Shown here one piece after another: positions 47,001 to 59,650 of a stretch of DNA of 64,000 nucleotides. The DNA comes from Escallonia rubra. Lineage: Eukaryota; Streptophyta; Magnoliopsida; Escalloniales; Escalloniaceae. How positions within the stretch are numbered: position 1 is the first letter of the stretch; each line of letters begins with the position of its first letter. The notes beneath the pieces are model-generated. The model did no database searches, was not told the DNA's origin, and saw only the letters and a list, made by a program, of their open reading frames with translations. The stretch covers positions 434,001 to 498,000 of the forward strand of contig JAVXUO010002860.1 of assembly GCA_033065855.1 (NCBI GenBank), given 5' to 3'. The translations under genes and the position numbers were made by a program.

Positions 47001-48830
47001 GTGGAGTTCAGAAAGAACCTTACCTTGTGCACTATCGGGAGAGCCAGAACCATGGAGAAGGCCACTTCACAATTGATGACGAGGAACGACGACACCCAAG
47101 GCATGCACGGTTTAACAAGAGCTATTGTGAATGTCAATCAATGCGTCATCCGTTCCTTCGGCCACTCTCTGGACTGCCGATCTAGAAAGCTCAACATCAC
47201 GATGGTCTTTATCACCGGACGGCTCTTCACGGAAGATTTTGAGCTTTTCTCAACTCCAGCTAACTTCAAGATGCGGTCGTGCAAATCTTTTGATGGCACG
47301 GGAGACCCAATCGAGCACTTAGCATGGTTTCATCCCGCAAGAATCTGCCCTTGGTCTCGGACCAAATAATGTGTCGCGCTTTTATCGTCATGGTGAATAG
47401 GGCTACTCACATGTGGTTCCAACACATACCACCTAAGTCCATCTCACGTTGGGCACAGCTCACGGAATCCATCTTTGCAATTTTCCTTACAAGCCAGGTA
47501 GAGTGCAAAAACTTTACAGCATTTTTCCGCATAGTTCAAGGGCCCAAGGAGTCCTTGAAATCATATGATGCCTATTTTAACACGAAGAAGCTCTTGGTAG
47601 TTAACAAGAGCTTGGACCCTGGCATCACTTTTGCCGCCATGGCTAGAGGAGTTTGCCCCTGACACTCTTATCCAATTTTTGCTTAATAAATGTCTCTTGG
47701 AGAACATGGGAGACCTCATCGACAGAGAAGAGAAGTATCTATGTGCAGAAGATGATACTAATCTCCCCACTGGCAAGATGGACACGAGACAGAATATATA
47801 GGCGAGACTAGTGTTATCAAAGGTACGCCTACGCGCGCACTCCCTGCGCCTCGCCTAGGGCTAGGCGTAGCCCCTTCGAAAAGGCACGTGCTTGCGTGTC
47901 TAGGCGCAAGGCAGCACTGGAGGCGCAAAGAAAAGCCAAAAAATCGTAATTTTTTTATTTTTGTATCATGACATCATCTCAACCGTTCATTATTTTTTAT
48001 TCTTTACTTAATCTCTAATCAATCAATTGTCGTATTATTGTTCATTGTGCTAGCGTCTCGTCTCCAATTGTTACTTTTTTTTTAAAAGTAAATCTACTCT
48101 TTCACTTCACCTTGTAGTTAAAGAAGAAGAAATTAAGGAGGAATCTCTACCAGCCTTGAAGCCTATGATTCCCTTTTGAGAAAAACAATATTGTTGCTTT
48201 ATCCTTCACTAATGATGAGGATATTCACTTAGGATTAACTACTTCTTATTGAATCTGAAACTTTTTTTAGTGTTCAAATTTTGTTAAATTGTCATGTTCT
48301 GAATTTTTACGTGATTTTATTGGTTTAATGCACTAATTAATAACTATTTATTTTTATTTTGCGTCTCACTTCAAAAAGAAACGTACCTGCGCCTTGCGCC
48401 TAGGCTCCAAGGACCCTTTGCGCCTTTAATAACTATGGGCGAGACTGATCGAAACTCCAAGCTGCATAGAATGGAGAGAAACATCCTAGAAGCGAGAGGA
48501 TATGACAACATTCACGTCCCTAAAGGCCTCACGTGAGCACATCTTGAACCAAATCTAGGGACAAGACATTCTCCGATGGCCAGGGGATGAGGACACCGGG
48601 CAACCAACGCAATCCCCATAGAGTTCATGGTCACTTAATCGAAGATTGAAATCCTCATAGCGAGAGTCTATTTGAAGAAGTTATCAAAGGTGGCAATCGA
48701 CGCTCAAATTGCAAGACGGGGACTCACTCCAAGAAAAATAAAGGTTTCACTAAGAACCCCACCGTCATCAACACGATCTCAGGTGGCCTTAGCTACGGCG
48801 GATAATCCAACAATACTCGGAGAGCTTATG
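47001..48830 (+). mobile_element. Degraded Ty3/gypsy gag remnant
   Basis: A frame from 47001 reads FKMRSCKSFDGTGDPIEHL. After a frame change near 47340 it reads IMCRAF and MWFQHIPPKSISRWAQLTES and continues to about 47660. Together these match the order of the retrotransposon gag capsid domain. Short pieces then follow a block rich in E and K (47690-47790) and, beyond the MITE at 47810-48437, a segment reading INTISGGLSYGG near 48770-48805, typical of the region after gag in plant gypsy elements. No protease, polymerase or LTR is recognised. Confidence 0.75.
47810..48437. mobile_element. Mutator-type MITE (628 bp) in gypsy gag
   Basis: A perfect 9-bp target duplication ggcgagact (47801-47809 and 48438-48446) flanks ends AGTGTTATCAAAGG and, in complement, CATAGTTATTAAAGG. 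Both ends continue into CG-rich 'aggcgc'-type sequence (gcgcctcgcctagg; cttgcgcctaggctcc). The middle is AT-rich and non-coding. Confidence 0.82.
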
Positions 48831-48837
48831 AGCGGCA

Positions 48838-49110
48838 GTTCATAGCTCTCTGCTCGACTAGCCGAGTAGACGAGCTCCCTTTTAAAGGTTGAAGCTTTTT
48901 TCTCGTATCAGTCGAGTAGACGAGCTAGCTTTAAGGTTTTACTATAGCTCTCTGCTCATCCAGCCAAGCAGATGAGCTCTGTTCAAGGATTGAAGCTTTC
49001 TGCTCGTCTAGCATATGAGCTCATTTCATGAGCTCTACCTCTCTACTTACGCAGCCGAGCAAACGAGCTCTTTTAAGCAATATATATTAGAAGTTATTTG
49101 GCTTCAAACG
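48838..49110. repeat. Degenerate tandem repeats of about 65 bp
   Basis: Four or five imperfect units share 'agctctctgctcg', 'cagccgag' and 'agacgagctc', with 'ttgaagctttt' between. They directly follow the gypsy remnant and may belong to its untranslated region. Confidence 0.65.
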
Positions 49111-50963
49111 GCCGACCAAACGTTATTTTTAGCGAATAATGTTATCCGATGTGGACTGAGCCAATTTTTGGGCACGAACTGTGATGCTTGATTGATTAGC
49201 TGGACCAATAGCGATGTTTGCTGGCCACTATCTCATATTGCCACCCTAAGGAGAAACCAGCTACTTCCATGTTATTTTCTTGAAAGGAAAATAAGGGAAA
49301 AATGATATGAACACGGCCATTCTTAGCATGACATGTGTCATGCTGGGGCAGCATTATGGTTGTGACAACTTCTACCTAAGTCAGACACTGAATTTGGTCA
49401 ACCTCATTTTTTTTTAAATATGCACGTTAAACACGAGGATAAGGTATGTTTCAAGCCTCGGTACTCATTTGAGTTCTCACATCCAATATATTGACTAGGC
49501 ATCACAGGTTCCTTGTCGGATCGCCATCTACTGAGTCGCCCTTGTCTTATTTTCGCTGTACAAATCCGTTCATTAGCTCCACGCGGTCCCTTCAAATTTT
49601 GACCACATTACTAAGTTATAAAATATTGGATAATATATTATCTCTAAAGTGATTAATAGGCTTATCCGGGCCCATATAGGGTTATGAATTTCGGTGCTCG
49701 TTCATATATAATTACTTATAATCGTCCTTCCGCAGAGCCATAACTTGTAAGCGCTAATCAGAATTCAGTCAATCTTTCAGCCTCTTTCCCTATCTTTCTC
49801 TCCCTCGCATCACTCACTTTCTGAGTTCTCTTCTCTCACTCAGGCAACTCGTGTCACTCTCTTTCCACTCAGCCTCAGTCACGATGTTGAGAGATTACAA
49901 CTAGGAAATTGATCCGAGCAATGACAACGACAAACCTCAATCCGAGTCACAACATGCTTATGTGTCGAACAATGGTCAAGAGCAAGACCCCAACTCAGTC
50001 TATTTCATCTTTATTAACCTCGTTATGTCCGAGCAATAATCTGGAAGATGGTGCAACTTATCTTGGACACAAAAGTTGCAGAGTTGTAGGCCTTGTCAAT
50101 GGAAGAGTAACGCTTAGGGAAGGGCAATATCTTGATTAAGACCACCCCTAAGAAGAGAGAGACGCAAGAACATGCCTAGTTAAGAAAAACCCAGTTGAAG
50201 TAGTTGACAAAAAAGCATTCCAGTTGAGCTCGAGTCTGTTAGCGGTGGAAACTTGTACTGCGTATACTTGTACTAGATATGTATAGGTCAAGTAGTCTGC
50301 GAGTAGCAAGAACAAGGACGAAGAAATCAAGGTCGGATCCTAGTAATGTAATCGAAGGGGGCCAAAAAGAAACATAAGAACATTGACTAAGATAAAAGAT
50401 ATTCATCCACCAAGATTTGAATTTGCATACAACAAGATATACTATGTACATTAGATTAGGGTTCTATAAGAACTGTTGTAAAACATTAGATTAGGGTTCT
50501 AGAAAAAGTGGTGTAAGTTAGGCTTAAATTGAAGTTACTCCTAAATCCACAATCTCGTCCTAAATTAAAAGGCACAACATATTCACCATAATAAAGTGGT
50601 GACTTCACAAAGAAAGTTGTGCATATTTAATCAGATCCTTTGTGAAAACACACGCACGCGCTCGCGCGTATAATACAATAGTTAAAATCTAGCGAGAGAT
50701 TCCTTGAGTTTGAGTAAAATATAATGAAGAAAATTCACCTTTAAATTTAAAAGTTGCAGATATTTTCTTCCTAGATGGAAGCACTAGCCATTAAATAAGT
50801 TATCACAGCTCAAAATATACAAAGGTATAAGAAGGGATGAGAACATTTTCTTTGAAGTTTTAACATTAATAATGGCATGCATATAACAAAATTAAAATGT
50901 GATACCAATAACATAACAACTAAAAACTAATATTGCACAAATTGAGGGTGACAGTGGTCTTCC
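49111..50963. other. Intergenic DNA, no gene identified
   Basis: Mostly AT-rich sequence. A CT-rich, leader-like stretch at about 49780-49880 and short open frames (for example 49909-50139) have no recognisable domain. Confidence 0.45.
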
Positions 50964-50971
50964 CTAGCCCT

Positions 50972-51516
50972 CAGGGGCGGAGCCACCCCATGACCAGGGG
51001 GGGCCATGGCACCCCCGAAAATTTTGGAAAATTCTTTTTTAATTTTTGAATAATGAGTAATTGTATTTAAAATATTTATGAAAATACCATTATATTGTAA
51101 ATTAATGTATTAGGATTTTATTTTATTGCATTTTTTAGTTTTTTTGCCACCAATCGTCATAATCTTTGTCTTTCTCGTTCCCTTACTCCATTTTCATTCT
51201 TCCAAATTTCAAACTTCATATCTTCAGATTACATAGAAACACGAAGAGGTCTAGGTTAGTTCTTTTTCTTATTCTAAATTCTTATAGTATGTTAATTTAT
51301 ATGTGACTATTGTCCTCAATATAATGAGTAATTGTTGTTGACTAACCTTAGCAATTTAAATAAATCACTATGAATAATAAAATTATATAATTAGTAGTCA
51401 AATTGAGCAATTTATTTTGCACTTAACGTATTCAATAGTGACGCAAATTTATGTTAGCCATCAAGTTTTTTATGACCTTTTTTGGTCCCCGATTGCACTT
51501 CGTGGATCCGCCCCTG
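50972..51516. mobile_element. hAT-type MITE 1
   Basis: The ends CAGGGGCGGAGCCAC and GGATCCGCCCCTG are inverted repeats, flanked by a perfect 8-bp duplication ctagccct (50964-50971 and 51517-51524). CAGGGG-type ends with 8-bp duplications are the hAT pattern. It is 545 bp, AT-rich and non-coding. Confidence 0.93.
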
Positions 51517-51547
51517 CTAGCCCTTAAGAGGATCTGCTTAGGGAGAG

Positions 51548-51685
51548 ATTCAGGTTGCCAAAGCTATAAGCGATTTGAAGGCCATCGACCAAGAACTGAT
51601 TGTCTTGGTCTTTAAAGGAGAGCTGGAGGACAATCGCACCGTTGGCTCTTATAACATTGATCAGGCTTTAGAAATTGCCTATTGA
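51548..51685 (+). other. Short open segment, possible exon remnant
   Basis: 46 codons are open to a TGA. They read IQVAKAISDLKAIDQELIVL and then VGSYNIDQALEIAY. The composition is protein-like and unlike the surrounding AT-rich DNA, but there is no clear acceptor or partner exon and I do not recognise the family. It lies just downstream of the hAT MITE. Confidence 0.3.
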
Positions 51686-52264
51686 TGAAGACGGCTTCTA
51701 AAATCCAAATGGGCCGGAATCAATTAATTGAAGAAGCTGAAATTTTAATGGCTTCCATAGTGTGTCTTCTTGAAACAGTAGGTGTCAGTTAAGATCTTAC
51801 GTGTAACGGTTATAGATAGATAGCTATGACATGGGGTAACAGACAACTGACGTTTAACAAGATTAAGGAATTTTTAAAGACAATAGTAGGTCACATAATT
51901 AAAATCCACTCATTTTATCAGGTAATTGTACCGCGTCATATGTACTTGTGTCTCCATAAGCGTACATTATGCATTTGCATGGCATTGCTTCTAAATTTTG
52001 CTTAGTTCCATGCGATGCGAAAACCTTTCCCCAACTAACCAAGCGATGTCCACATTGCAATCTCCTTCGGCCTTGTCACGACCCTAGACAAATTTAAGTC
52101 AAGAGTGCGACAATTAGCACTTTTGAGCCCCGGCTAAAACGCTAAGTCAACCTAACTCCTTGGGCTCGACAAGGGCAAGAGCTTGATAAAAAACAAGCAC
52201 ACAAGTGTTTGAGATAGGCAAGGATAAAAGTTAAATAGAGAATAAGGACAGAAGTGTTGGGGAG
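51686..52264. other. Intergenic DNA between the two hAT MITEs
   Basis: No recognisable gene or repeat. Confidence 0.5.
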
Positions 52265-52272
52265 AATCCTTA

Positions 52273-52871
52273 CAGGGGCGGACCACCCACCTGACCGGTG
52301 GGGGCCATGGCATCCCCCCATTTTTTGGGAAATTTTCTTTTTGATATATAGATAGTGCATAAATACATTAAATAAATTACAAAAATGTCGTTATAATAAT
52401 GAATTAAGATTTTATTTTGTTGTGTTGTTTACTCTTTGTGCGACCGGTCATCATATATTTGTCTTTTTTATTTTCTTGTTCGATCTTCACTCTTCTAAAT
52501 TCTAAAACATCATATTACAAAAACAAAAAAAAAAAAGAATAGGTCAAGATTATTTTTTTTTTTTTTTTTGAGTTTAAATTTTTATACATATATTAACTTA
52601 TATGTTACTATTGTACTCATACAATTGATAATAACATTAATAAATTCTTTCGTGTAAGTTTAGTACTTTTTACTAATCTTACCAAGTTAAATAAATCACT
52701 TTAAATAGTAAATTTATATGATTACTTTGTATATAGTGATGCTAATTACATTATGTTTCTGATTTGTCATGTTTTATGTAAACTTGAACCTTTTAAAATT
52801 CTTTTAAGTGAGCCATTAATTTTTTTTTACTTTTTGGCCCCCCGCGGTTAGACTTTCTGGATCCGCCCCTG
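52273..52871. mobile_element. hAT-type MITE 2
   Basis: Same family as 50972-51516: ends CAGGGGCGGACCACC and GGATCCGCCCCTG with a perfect 8-bp duplication aatcctta (52265-52272 and 52872-52879). It is 599 bp and similar to the first copy along its length (ggggccatggca near the left end, tttttggccccc near the right). Confidence 0.93.
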
Positions 52872-53226
52872 AATCCTTATGAATACAAAGCTTGAACAAT
52901 GCTTGGCAGATTTAGCCAAGTGATAGCCTCCCCTATTTATACATGTTAAACTCTTCAATGGACCGTAGTGATGTATTCGATCTTGTGGTGTACAGTGTGT
53001 ACGTAAAATTCTCTTTCGAATTGTTTAGATATTTATGCGTACCAAGTTTTTAGAATTCTCTTCAACGTCCAAAGAAAAGTCTTAGAGAAATAAAGAACAT
53101 TCTTGAGGCGGTACCAGCAAGCTGCCATGCTGTGTCCCCATGTGCGTCCAATAGGCGTTTGAATGCATATATATAGCCTTTATAGTATGCCTCCTTCTAT
53201 GCGATGCATAACACTTAGGAACACTA

Positions 53227-53692
53227 GGCTCCGTTTGGTAACACTTATTTTTTCAGTTTTTTCTCTAGTTTTGTAAACTGGAGAAAATAAACTCGTTTGG
53301 CACACAGTTTTCGTTTTTTTTTTCTTCTTCAGTTTTGAAAATCAGTTTTTAAAACATGACTGTTTTTTAAAACTCCAGAAAGGAGTTTTCAGTTTTTATT
53401 TTGAGACCACCACCACCCTTCCACCGCCGGCAGCCACCGCCACTGCCCACCGCCGGCGACCAGCAACCTCCTCCGGCGGCCGGCAGCCACCGGCCACCGC
53501 CACTCCCCACCACAGCCACCGCAAACCACCACCAAAGAAAAAATTCAAAATAAAATTTGGGTAATCAAACACTCAAAATAAAAACTAGGTAATCAAACAC
53601 TCATTTGTTTTTGTAAAAAAAAAAAAAGTTAAACTGATTTTTGTTTTTTTTTAAACAGAAAACAAAAACTGAAAGTGTTGCCAAACGCTACC
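53227..53692. mobile_element. MITE with CGTTTGG ends
   Basis: The left end GGCTCCGTTTGGTAACACTT pairs with the right end, whose complement is GGTAGCGTTTGGCAACACTT. The middle contains a GC-rich CCACCGCC stretch (53400-53530). The target duplication is uncertain (at most a 3-bp cta), so assignment between PIF/Harbinger and hAT is open. Confidence 0.7.
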
Positions 53693-55525
53693 TAAACCGT
53701 TGCTTCTAGTTCTTCCAATTGTTAGTTTGTTCATTTCCTTCTTTGTAGATCGATGCAATAGATATTCTTTAAATTCCATTTTCCTTGTTATGCAACTAAC
53801 TTTTTTTAGCAAGTTATATTTGTCTCAGTTCTTTAAATTTTATTCGGTTTGAAGAAAATATTGTCCAATTTTACATTAATTATGACTTGTAATTAGGGCA
53901 TGTTACATTTGAAGAGCGATTCTTTGTCTTATCTAGTTAGGAGGAAAAAGAAGGAAATTTTTTTACTGCTACCCTTATCGTGAGAAGATTGTTACAATTC
54001 CTTGTATAGAGTCAATTAATGGTTGCTAAATGTTTTTAATGACACTTTTAGCTATATTTTTAGCAGCATCTTTTTAGTGTCATTAAGTAAAAGTCACTAA
54101 AAATAATTAAAGACCATTAATTGTCGCAATAGAGGGAGTTGTAGCTATATTTCGGTCATTAATTGTCGCTATACAAGAAATTGTAGCATTTTCTAACAAT
54201 TCAGGTTGCAGTGAAATTTTTTTTTAAAAAAAAGAAAGGCTTTAGAAATTGAAAAGCTGGAGTGGATATTAAATGGGATAAACACTTGATTATCCAAAAA
54301 CGTCTACATGTTTAGTGTTTTCACTTTGATTTTTTTTATTATTAGTGTTTTCGGTGAATATTGCATCAAAAATATTTATTTCTCCACATTGTTACGTCTT
54401 TTTTTTCTCTCAATAATTTTTCGCTAAAAAATATTTGTCAATTTTTTAACATAAGCAACGAATAACAACGGGAAAGAGCATAAAGTGAGTACAAAGATGA
54501 AAGGATAAAGTTTTGTTGCTACCCGATGACCAGGAAGATAGCTACGGCCCTTCGTACAGTGATGATTAACAGTTGGTAAATATATTTAGTGACATTTTTG
54601 CTAATACTTTCAGTGACAATTCTTGATTGTACTCTTTAACGTCACTAAATAAAAGTCATTCATAACATAAAACAGACCATCAATTGTGGCTATTAAGGGG
54701 TTGTAACTAGTCTCTAATAATGTGGACAGCAGCCAAAAAAATTTCAAGATAAGGCCACTGAATGCTGAGGGCAAGGCCAAGAAAAGTGCAGCACTGACCG
54801 TGGCCAACCAGCTAAATAAAGCAGGCTTCAACTATTCGTACTTTAAACCCTGTTTTGATTATCAATTTCTTTGTTTACATCTGTCCAAATTCAGTTTTTG
54901 TTTTTCAGTTGCGGTTTTTAAATTTTATTTTAATACATCAAATTCAAATATGTTTCACTAATTCCTTGAACTTATAGGTTGTTGAAATCAGCCAGCCCAC
55001 TTTGACATACAAATGTGTTTTGAGATAAATATTCAAAAAATAGATAAATAATTAATCAGTTAAATACCATAAATTTTGTAATTCTTGAAAAATACATGAT
55101 TTAAGTTTCCTGAAAAAGCATGTTTTTCATATTTTTATAAACAAAAGGAAATGAAGACGAGTGGTATCCAAACCAGGGATAAGCACGGTTCGGTTTTGGA
55201 GTCAAACCGTAAACAGAACTGTAGCCCATTAGTTCAGAAAATTATAAACTGAACTGAACTGACCATCATCGTTAGACGGTTTGCTTTAGTCAATTTGAAC
55301 GGTTCGGTTTTGTCGGGTTCGAATTGATTTTGCCTATATAAAGTTTTTCACCCTTTGTACGCCTGTTGTTTGACTCAACTATTACACGAAAGTGCGAAAA
55401 TGCATCTTAGTTCCTCTGAATGTCATAAGTTATCCAGGCATGAGCAAATTCTGGATATAGACAGCAGAACACAGTTCTAATTTACATTCCATAAAGCTAG
55501 AACAAATATAGATCAGTAAGCTGTG
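53693..55525. other. AT-rich intergenic DNA with a twice-present repeat
   Basis: Two related segments at about 54020-54190 and 54570-54715 share 'agtgaca', 'aaagtcac/att' and 'gaccattaattgt'-type blocks and may be remnants of one transposon family. A block with repeated 'ggttcggtttt' is at 55190-55320. The open frame at 54722-54961 has no recognisable domain. Confidence 0.45.
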
Positions 55526-56938
55526 TTACAATTGAAATCCCATCCATCTTATGAAACTTCTGCTTTCACTACCTTCAGACACTGCCATTCCAATTCCCGT
55601 TTGCCCCCCTTTGCCAACCCCTCTGTAGTACAACCTCCATTCATCTGCCTCCCCATCCATTTGAACCAGACAAGGCGATCCCACTCCTTCATTATCCCAT
55701 CCATCTTCTTCACAACACTTCAGCACAGGGCCAGCTTGAAGCCGCCTCCAATCTTTCAACCCATCTGCAGACACTGCCATTCCAATGCTCCTCCTTCCAT
55801 CTGCAGCTACACCTTCATAGGCCATCACATATTTCCCATCTTTCCTATTCCTTACAACGCGAGCATTCATCGCCCCAAACTCATCAAAACCACCCCGCGC
55901 TCCTCCTCCGACTATCTTCCCCAACTTCAGCCACCTCAGTCCATCCCGCGACCTCGCCATTCCAATCGCAAAGTGCCCCTTTTCCACATCAAATGAATGG
56001 TAGTACATCCTAAGGTCACCACTGCCATGGAAAACAACCTGTGGGGAGGCAATGAACATGGAATCCCATTCACCATCTGATCCTACATCTAACAGTGCTC
56101 CAGTATGATGCTCCCCTTCAATTCTAGCCCAATGCCTCCCATCCTGGCTCATTGCCAAACCTGGCAATGACTTTGAAACCTTGTCCTCGCTAAGACCAGT
56201 GTTTACCCTTTCTGGATTTTCTAAGCTAAATTCTGACAGATTAGCTGAAACTTCAGCCCTTTCAGAAATATACCCAGTGTAGTAAAGCCAATAGACAGCA
56301 CTATTTGCTCTAATTTTTGTACTAGACATAACAACTACCTCACAAGGCCTAATACTATGAGTATCAAATGCCCACCAATCTTTACTGCAGTTCAGCACCA
56401 AGCCCACATCCCCACCCGATTGAACCGGTCCTGCACCTCTCTCCCAGTGAATTCCATTGCTCGAAACCGCCAACCCAATAGAATCCGAACCCGGGATGTC
56501 ACTGGACCTCCCATGGTACCACATGTGCCACCTTTCCTCCTCATCACCCAGATACCTTTTCACTACCGGTGAACCAATTTCAGCACCGTCCCAAGAATTC
56601 TTGGGGCCCAAATCAAACACTAAGCCTCTCGAAAATGATGAGTTTGAAGAAGTAGGTGCCTGATTTGACGTGGGTTTTGCTGGGTTTTGAAGACTCGGGT
56701 TTGGGTCGGGTCCAACGGTCGAATTCTGGTCTTTTGCGTTGTCTGTGTCAGTGTCTGGTTTTGCGGAGCAGTGGGTCAGAAAGAGTGAAAAGCTTTTGTT
56801 TCTGTGGTTTTGGTTTGGAACTCTGATGAGAGGCCATGATGGGGTTATGGTAGTTAAGGTGGTTACCCTTCTGGTGGCCGGAGTTGCCAAGAAAACGGTA
56901 TTGGTAGCAGAAATTGATGCTGCCAATGGTGTGTCCAT
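55526..56938 (-). CDS. Plastid-targeted five-bladed propeller protein, glycosyl hydrolase 43-like fold
   Basis: A single uninterrupted 470-codon frame. The first about 60 residues are rich in S, T, P and basic residues and poor in acidic ones, typical of a chloroplast transit peptide. A low-complexity linker follows to about residue 105. The rest shows repeating blade motifs: WHMWYHGRSSD, DSIGLAVSSNGIHWE, LPGLAMSQDGRHWA, FAIGMARSRDGLRWLKLG, RSIGMAVSADGLKDWRRL and GIGMAVSEG. The IGMA-S-DG-W repeat and acidic blade starts are seen in the arabinanase/levansucrase/invertase fold superfamily. Plant members are conserved but have no established substrate, so a catalytic role is inference. No intron is needed, and the ATG at 56938 is the one that gives the transit peptide. 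Confidence 0.87.
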   Translation of the reverse strand: MDTPLAASISATNTVFLATPATRRVTTLTTITPSWPLIRVPNQNHRNKSFSLFLTHCSAKPDTDTDNAKDQNSTVGPDPNPSLQNPAKPTSNQAPTSSNSSFSRGLVFDLGPKNSWDGAEIGSPVVKRYLGDEEERWHMWYHGRSSDIPGSDSIGLAVSSNGIHWERGAGPVQSGGDVGLVLNCSKDWWAFDTHSIRPCEVVVMSSTKIRANSAVYWLYYTGYISERAEVSANLSEFSLENPERVNTGLSEDKVSKSLPGLAMSQDGRHWARIEGEHHTGALLDVGSDGEWDSMFIASPQVVFHGSGDLRMYYHSFDVEKGHFAIGMARSRDGLRWLKLGKIVGGGARGGFDEFGAMNARVVRNRKDGKYVMAYEGVAADGRRSIGMAVSADGLKDWRRLQAGPVLKCCEEDGWDNEGVGSPCLVQMDGEADEWRLYYRGVGKGGQTGIGMAVSEGSESRSFIRWMGFQL

Positions 56939-59650
56939 GGCTAAGAGAGGCCTGAAATGTGGAGAGACTGGATTGAAAGATCAGCTGAGAGGTCGAGCAC
57001 CAATGGAATGCTGACACGTTTGCTCTTATGTGTGTGGCAGTGTGTGTGGAAGGGAATTTGCACTAGTGGTAGTACAAGTACAGTCGACAGACAAAGAAGA
57101 AGGTCCCAAAGACTCGAAATAAGCAAAGAAAGTAGGATGAGATGCTGCCTCTATAAATTGATAATAAAGATGGCCGAAAGGAAAAGAGGGTCTCATTCTA
57201 GTTTTAGAAGAAAGGTATCATAGGGCGATTCTAATCAGCTCTAAGCGATAAAGTAAAAGGTAGTGAGGACACCTGTATTTTTCATGCTTCATTTGATTCT
57301 TGACCTCAGAAAACATGAATGGTTTTTATCTTTTTTGACTCCCAAATCTGTACTTGCTAGCTTCCTTGGATTCCCGCAAGAGGTTACCTATTCGAGTGAA
57401 TTTCAAGCAATTAGCTTAATACGTGCGGGGTGGAAGACATTAGGTGTTTTCAAGGATTATTAGGTGATCTCAAAAGAACATTCGGTATAAGCGGTAACAA
57501 CAGTCACAAGTTAGCACCACCAGAAGAAGTACTTTCTCGTTGAAATTCTAGAAAGAGTCCCACTAAAATAAAGACAAAATGGTTAGAAGTCCATACGTCA
57601 ATAGCATTACACCGAATCGACAAGGATGCTCTATTGCTGTGTGCGCGCGCATTACTTTAATTTTTAATTGACAAGGTCCAAAATTCATCACTGATGCAGG
57701 ACTTGTAAAGTTGCACACAACAATCACAAATCACGGTAGGCCTGACATTGAAGAGGGGCACAAAAATTGGGGCACAAAAACTTAAGAGAGTACATCAACT
57801 CGCACGAGAGGTGATGCTTAACAATGATGTATGTTTCTCAATATTTTGTTGTAAAGAAAGAATAAGTCGCTCCTGTTCGCGACTAATTCAGGCAGAGCTT
57901 GTGGAGTTCAATTTAACCTGAGATACAACAGAGGAATATTAGCAACAAATCGTCCTGGTTCCTGATGGTAAGAGTGAACTCGGTAGATGCGTTTATAGTC
58001 CTGAAAGTCTTTCATTGGCAATGCAAACCGCACATCAGATTGTTTGTTGTCAATGGCAAGATGTAATCGGATACAAACTCAGGCAAAAGAAACACTTCTA
58101 GGCTGAAGCTACCGGGAGATGGCTTACAGAGGTAACTTGAATGTCGCCAATCCGGCTTATCTGGTTCACAAGTTGCCAATGTAGTTCTGATGGCTGATAG
58201 TGCAATCGGACAACCCCAACTTTCGACAAAAGCAGCAGTAGATGCAGCTTTTATTGCAACAGCAGATTGGATGCAATAGATCAGGCAACATTCTTTAGGT
58301 AGGGAAGGAACATAGTTCCCCACAAGACCAGCGATGATTCACGATTAACAGCCAAACCCACGGAACTGCATGGTTTACCAGACATTCGTGCAGCTTATCA
58401 ACTTTGATTAGAGTTACATACCTGAGGACCAGCTATGACAGATTGACAGGTCTCAAGTATTTCCATGGGCAGTATAAAATAACTTAATGCTGCCTCTTAT
58501 CCTAGGTTAATGTTCTAGCCATTTAAAGGGAAGGTCACGCAACTCTGCTTCATCAAACCCTACAGGACAGCCAGATTCTGCACAAGTAGCGAAGGAACAT
58601 AATTCCCCACAAGACCAGAGATGATTCACGATTAACAAATAAACCCGGGGAACTGCATAATTAACCAATCATTCGTTCTGCTTATCAACTATGATGAGAG
58701 TTACGTACCTGAGGATCAGCTATGACAGGTGTCAATCATTTCCATAGGAAGAATAAAAGAAATCCAATTTGCCTCTTTTTCTCAGACAATGATCTCCTAG
58801 CAATCTAAAGAACAGTTCAGGCAACTCTCCTTCATCAACCGTACAGGGGGGCCAGCCAGGTTCTGCCCAGCTGCTTCATGTTTCACCTGATTACCCACAA
58901 ATGTGAGACACTGAAAACTTTAGATTGACCAAGCATAGATCTGGAGCTTTTGACCCATGAACTGTTGGACAAGTCTTAGAGCGTCGTCTTGCAGCTGACA
59001 GCACATACGTGGAACCACCAGACAATTACGCCACTACATGATTTATATTTTGACTGTCTGATGCAGTTCCTGTACAGCCTTTTTGCTGCATTTACACCTC
59101 CTAGCTTCACCACTCTTGCATCTCCCCTCGACATGAACAACCAAATATGTCTTTGAAATAAACACCTAAAGGAATAAAACCAGCCTCTACATATTTCCTT
59201 GAATTATCTGTGAACTGTGACGCAGATCTGGCTTGAATAATGTCACTATAAGCGGATTCAGAAGCTAATTTTTTAAATCCGCCAGTGTTCACTCAACATT
59301 TCCACAACTATCATAATGAGTTGGTCTAAATTGTTTACACTAAGAGAGCTTATAGTCGCTGTGAGCCAGACATACCAGAATTTAATACAAGCTTTTTAAA
59401 TCGGTGTATAGATAAAGAAACCCTTTGAGTTATTTTATGTAAGGTAACGAAACAAACCCTTATTTCTAATAATTCAACTGGTATGATACTCTAGCAATAG
59501 TCACCCTTTAACAATATCCACTACGGCCGATACTTAAAGCTTTGATTAACACTCAACTTCAAGAGGCAAAAGTAAACCTCTGCAGGGCCTCCAAGGACGG
59601 TGGGGAACAAGGAGCAAAAGGTGACTTTAGATTTGAAGAGGCATGCGAAA
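56939..59650. other. Intergenic region between the propeller gene and mS23
   Basis: The right-hand flank of the propeller gene (its promoter) lies at 56939-57250. The rest has no recognised gene; minus-strand open frames at 58012-58323 and 59107-59292 lack known domains and could be 3' untranslated sequence of mS23 or remnants. A 287-bp tandem duplication lies at 58304-58870. Confidence 0.5.
58304..58870. repeat. Tandem duplication of about 287 bp
   Basis: The sequence beginning gaaggaacatagttccccac is repeated at 58591 (gaaggaacataattccccac). The two halves remain similar to 'aaccctacagg' / 'aaccgtacagg' at their ends but have many differences, so the duplication is old. No coding frame spans both. 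Confidence 0.8.

Noticed and set aside
54722-54961. Open frame starting MDSSQKNFKIRPLNAEGKAK
   Set aside because: The first half is protein-like but the second is T-rich non-coding sequence, with no partner exon or recognisable family.
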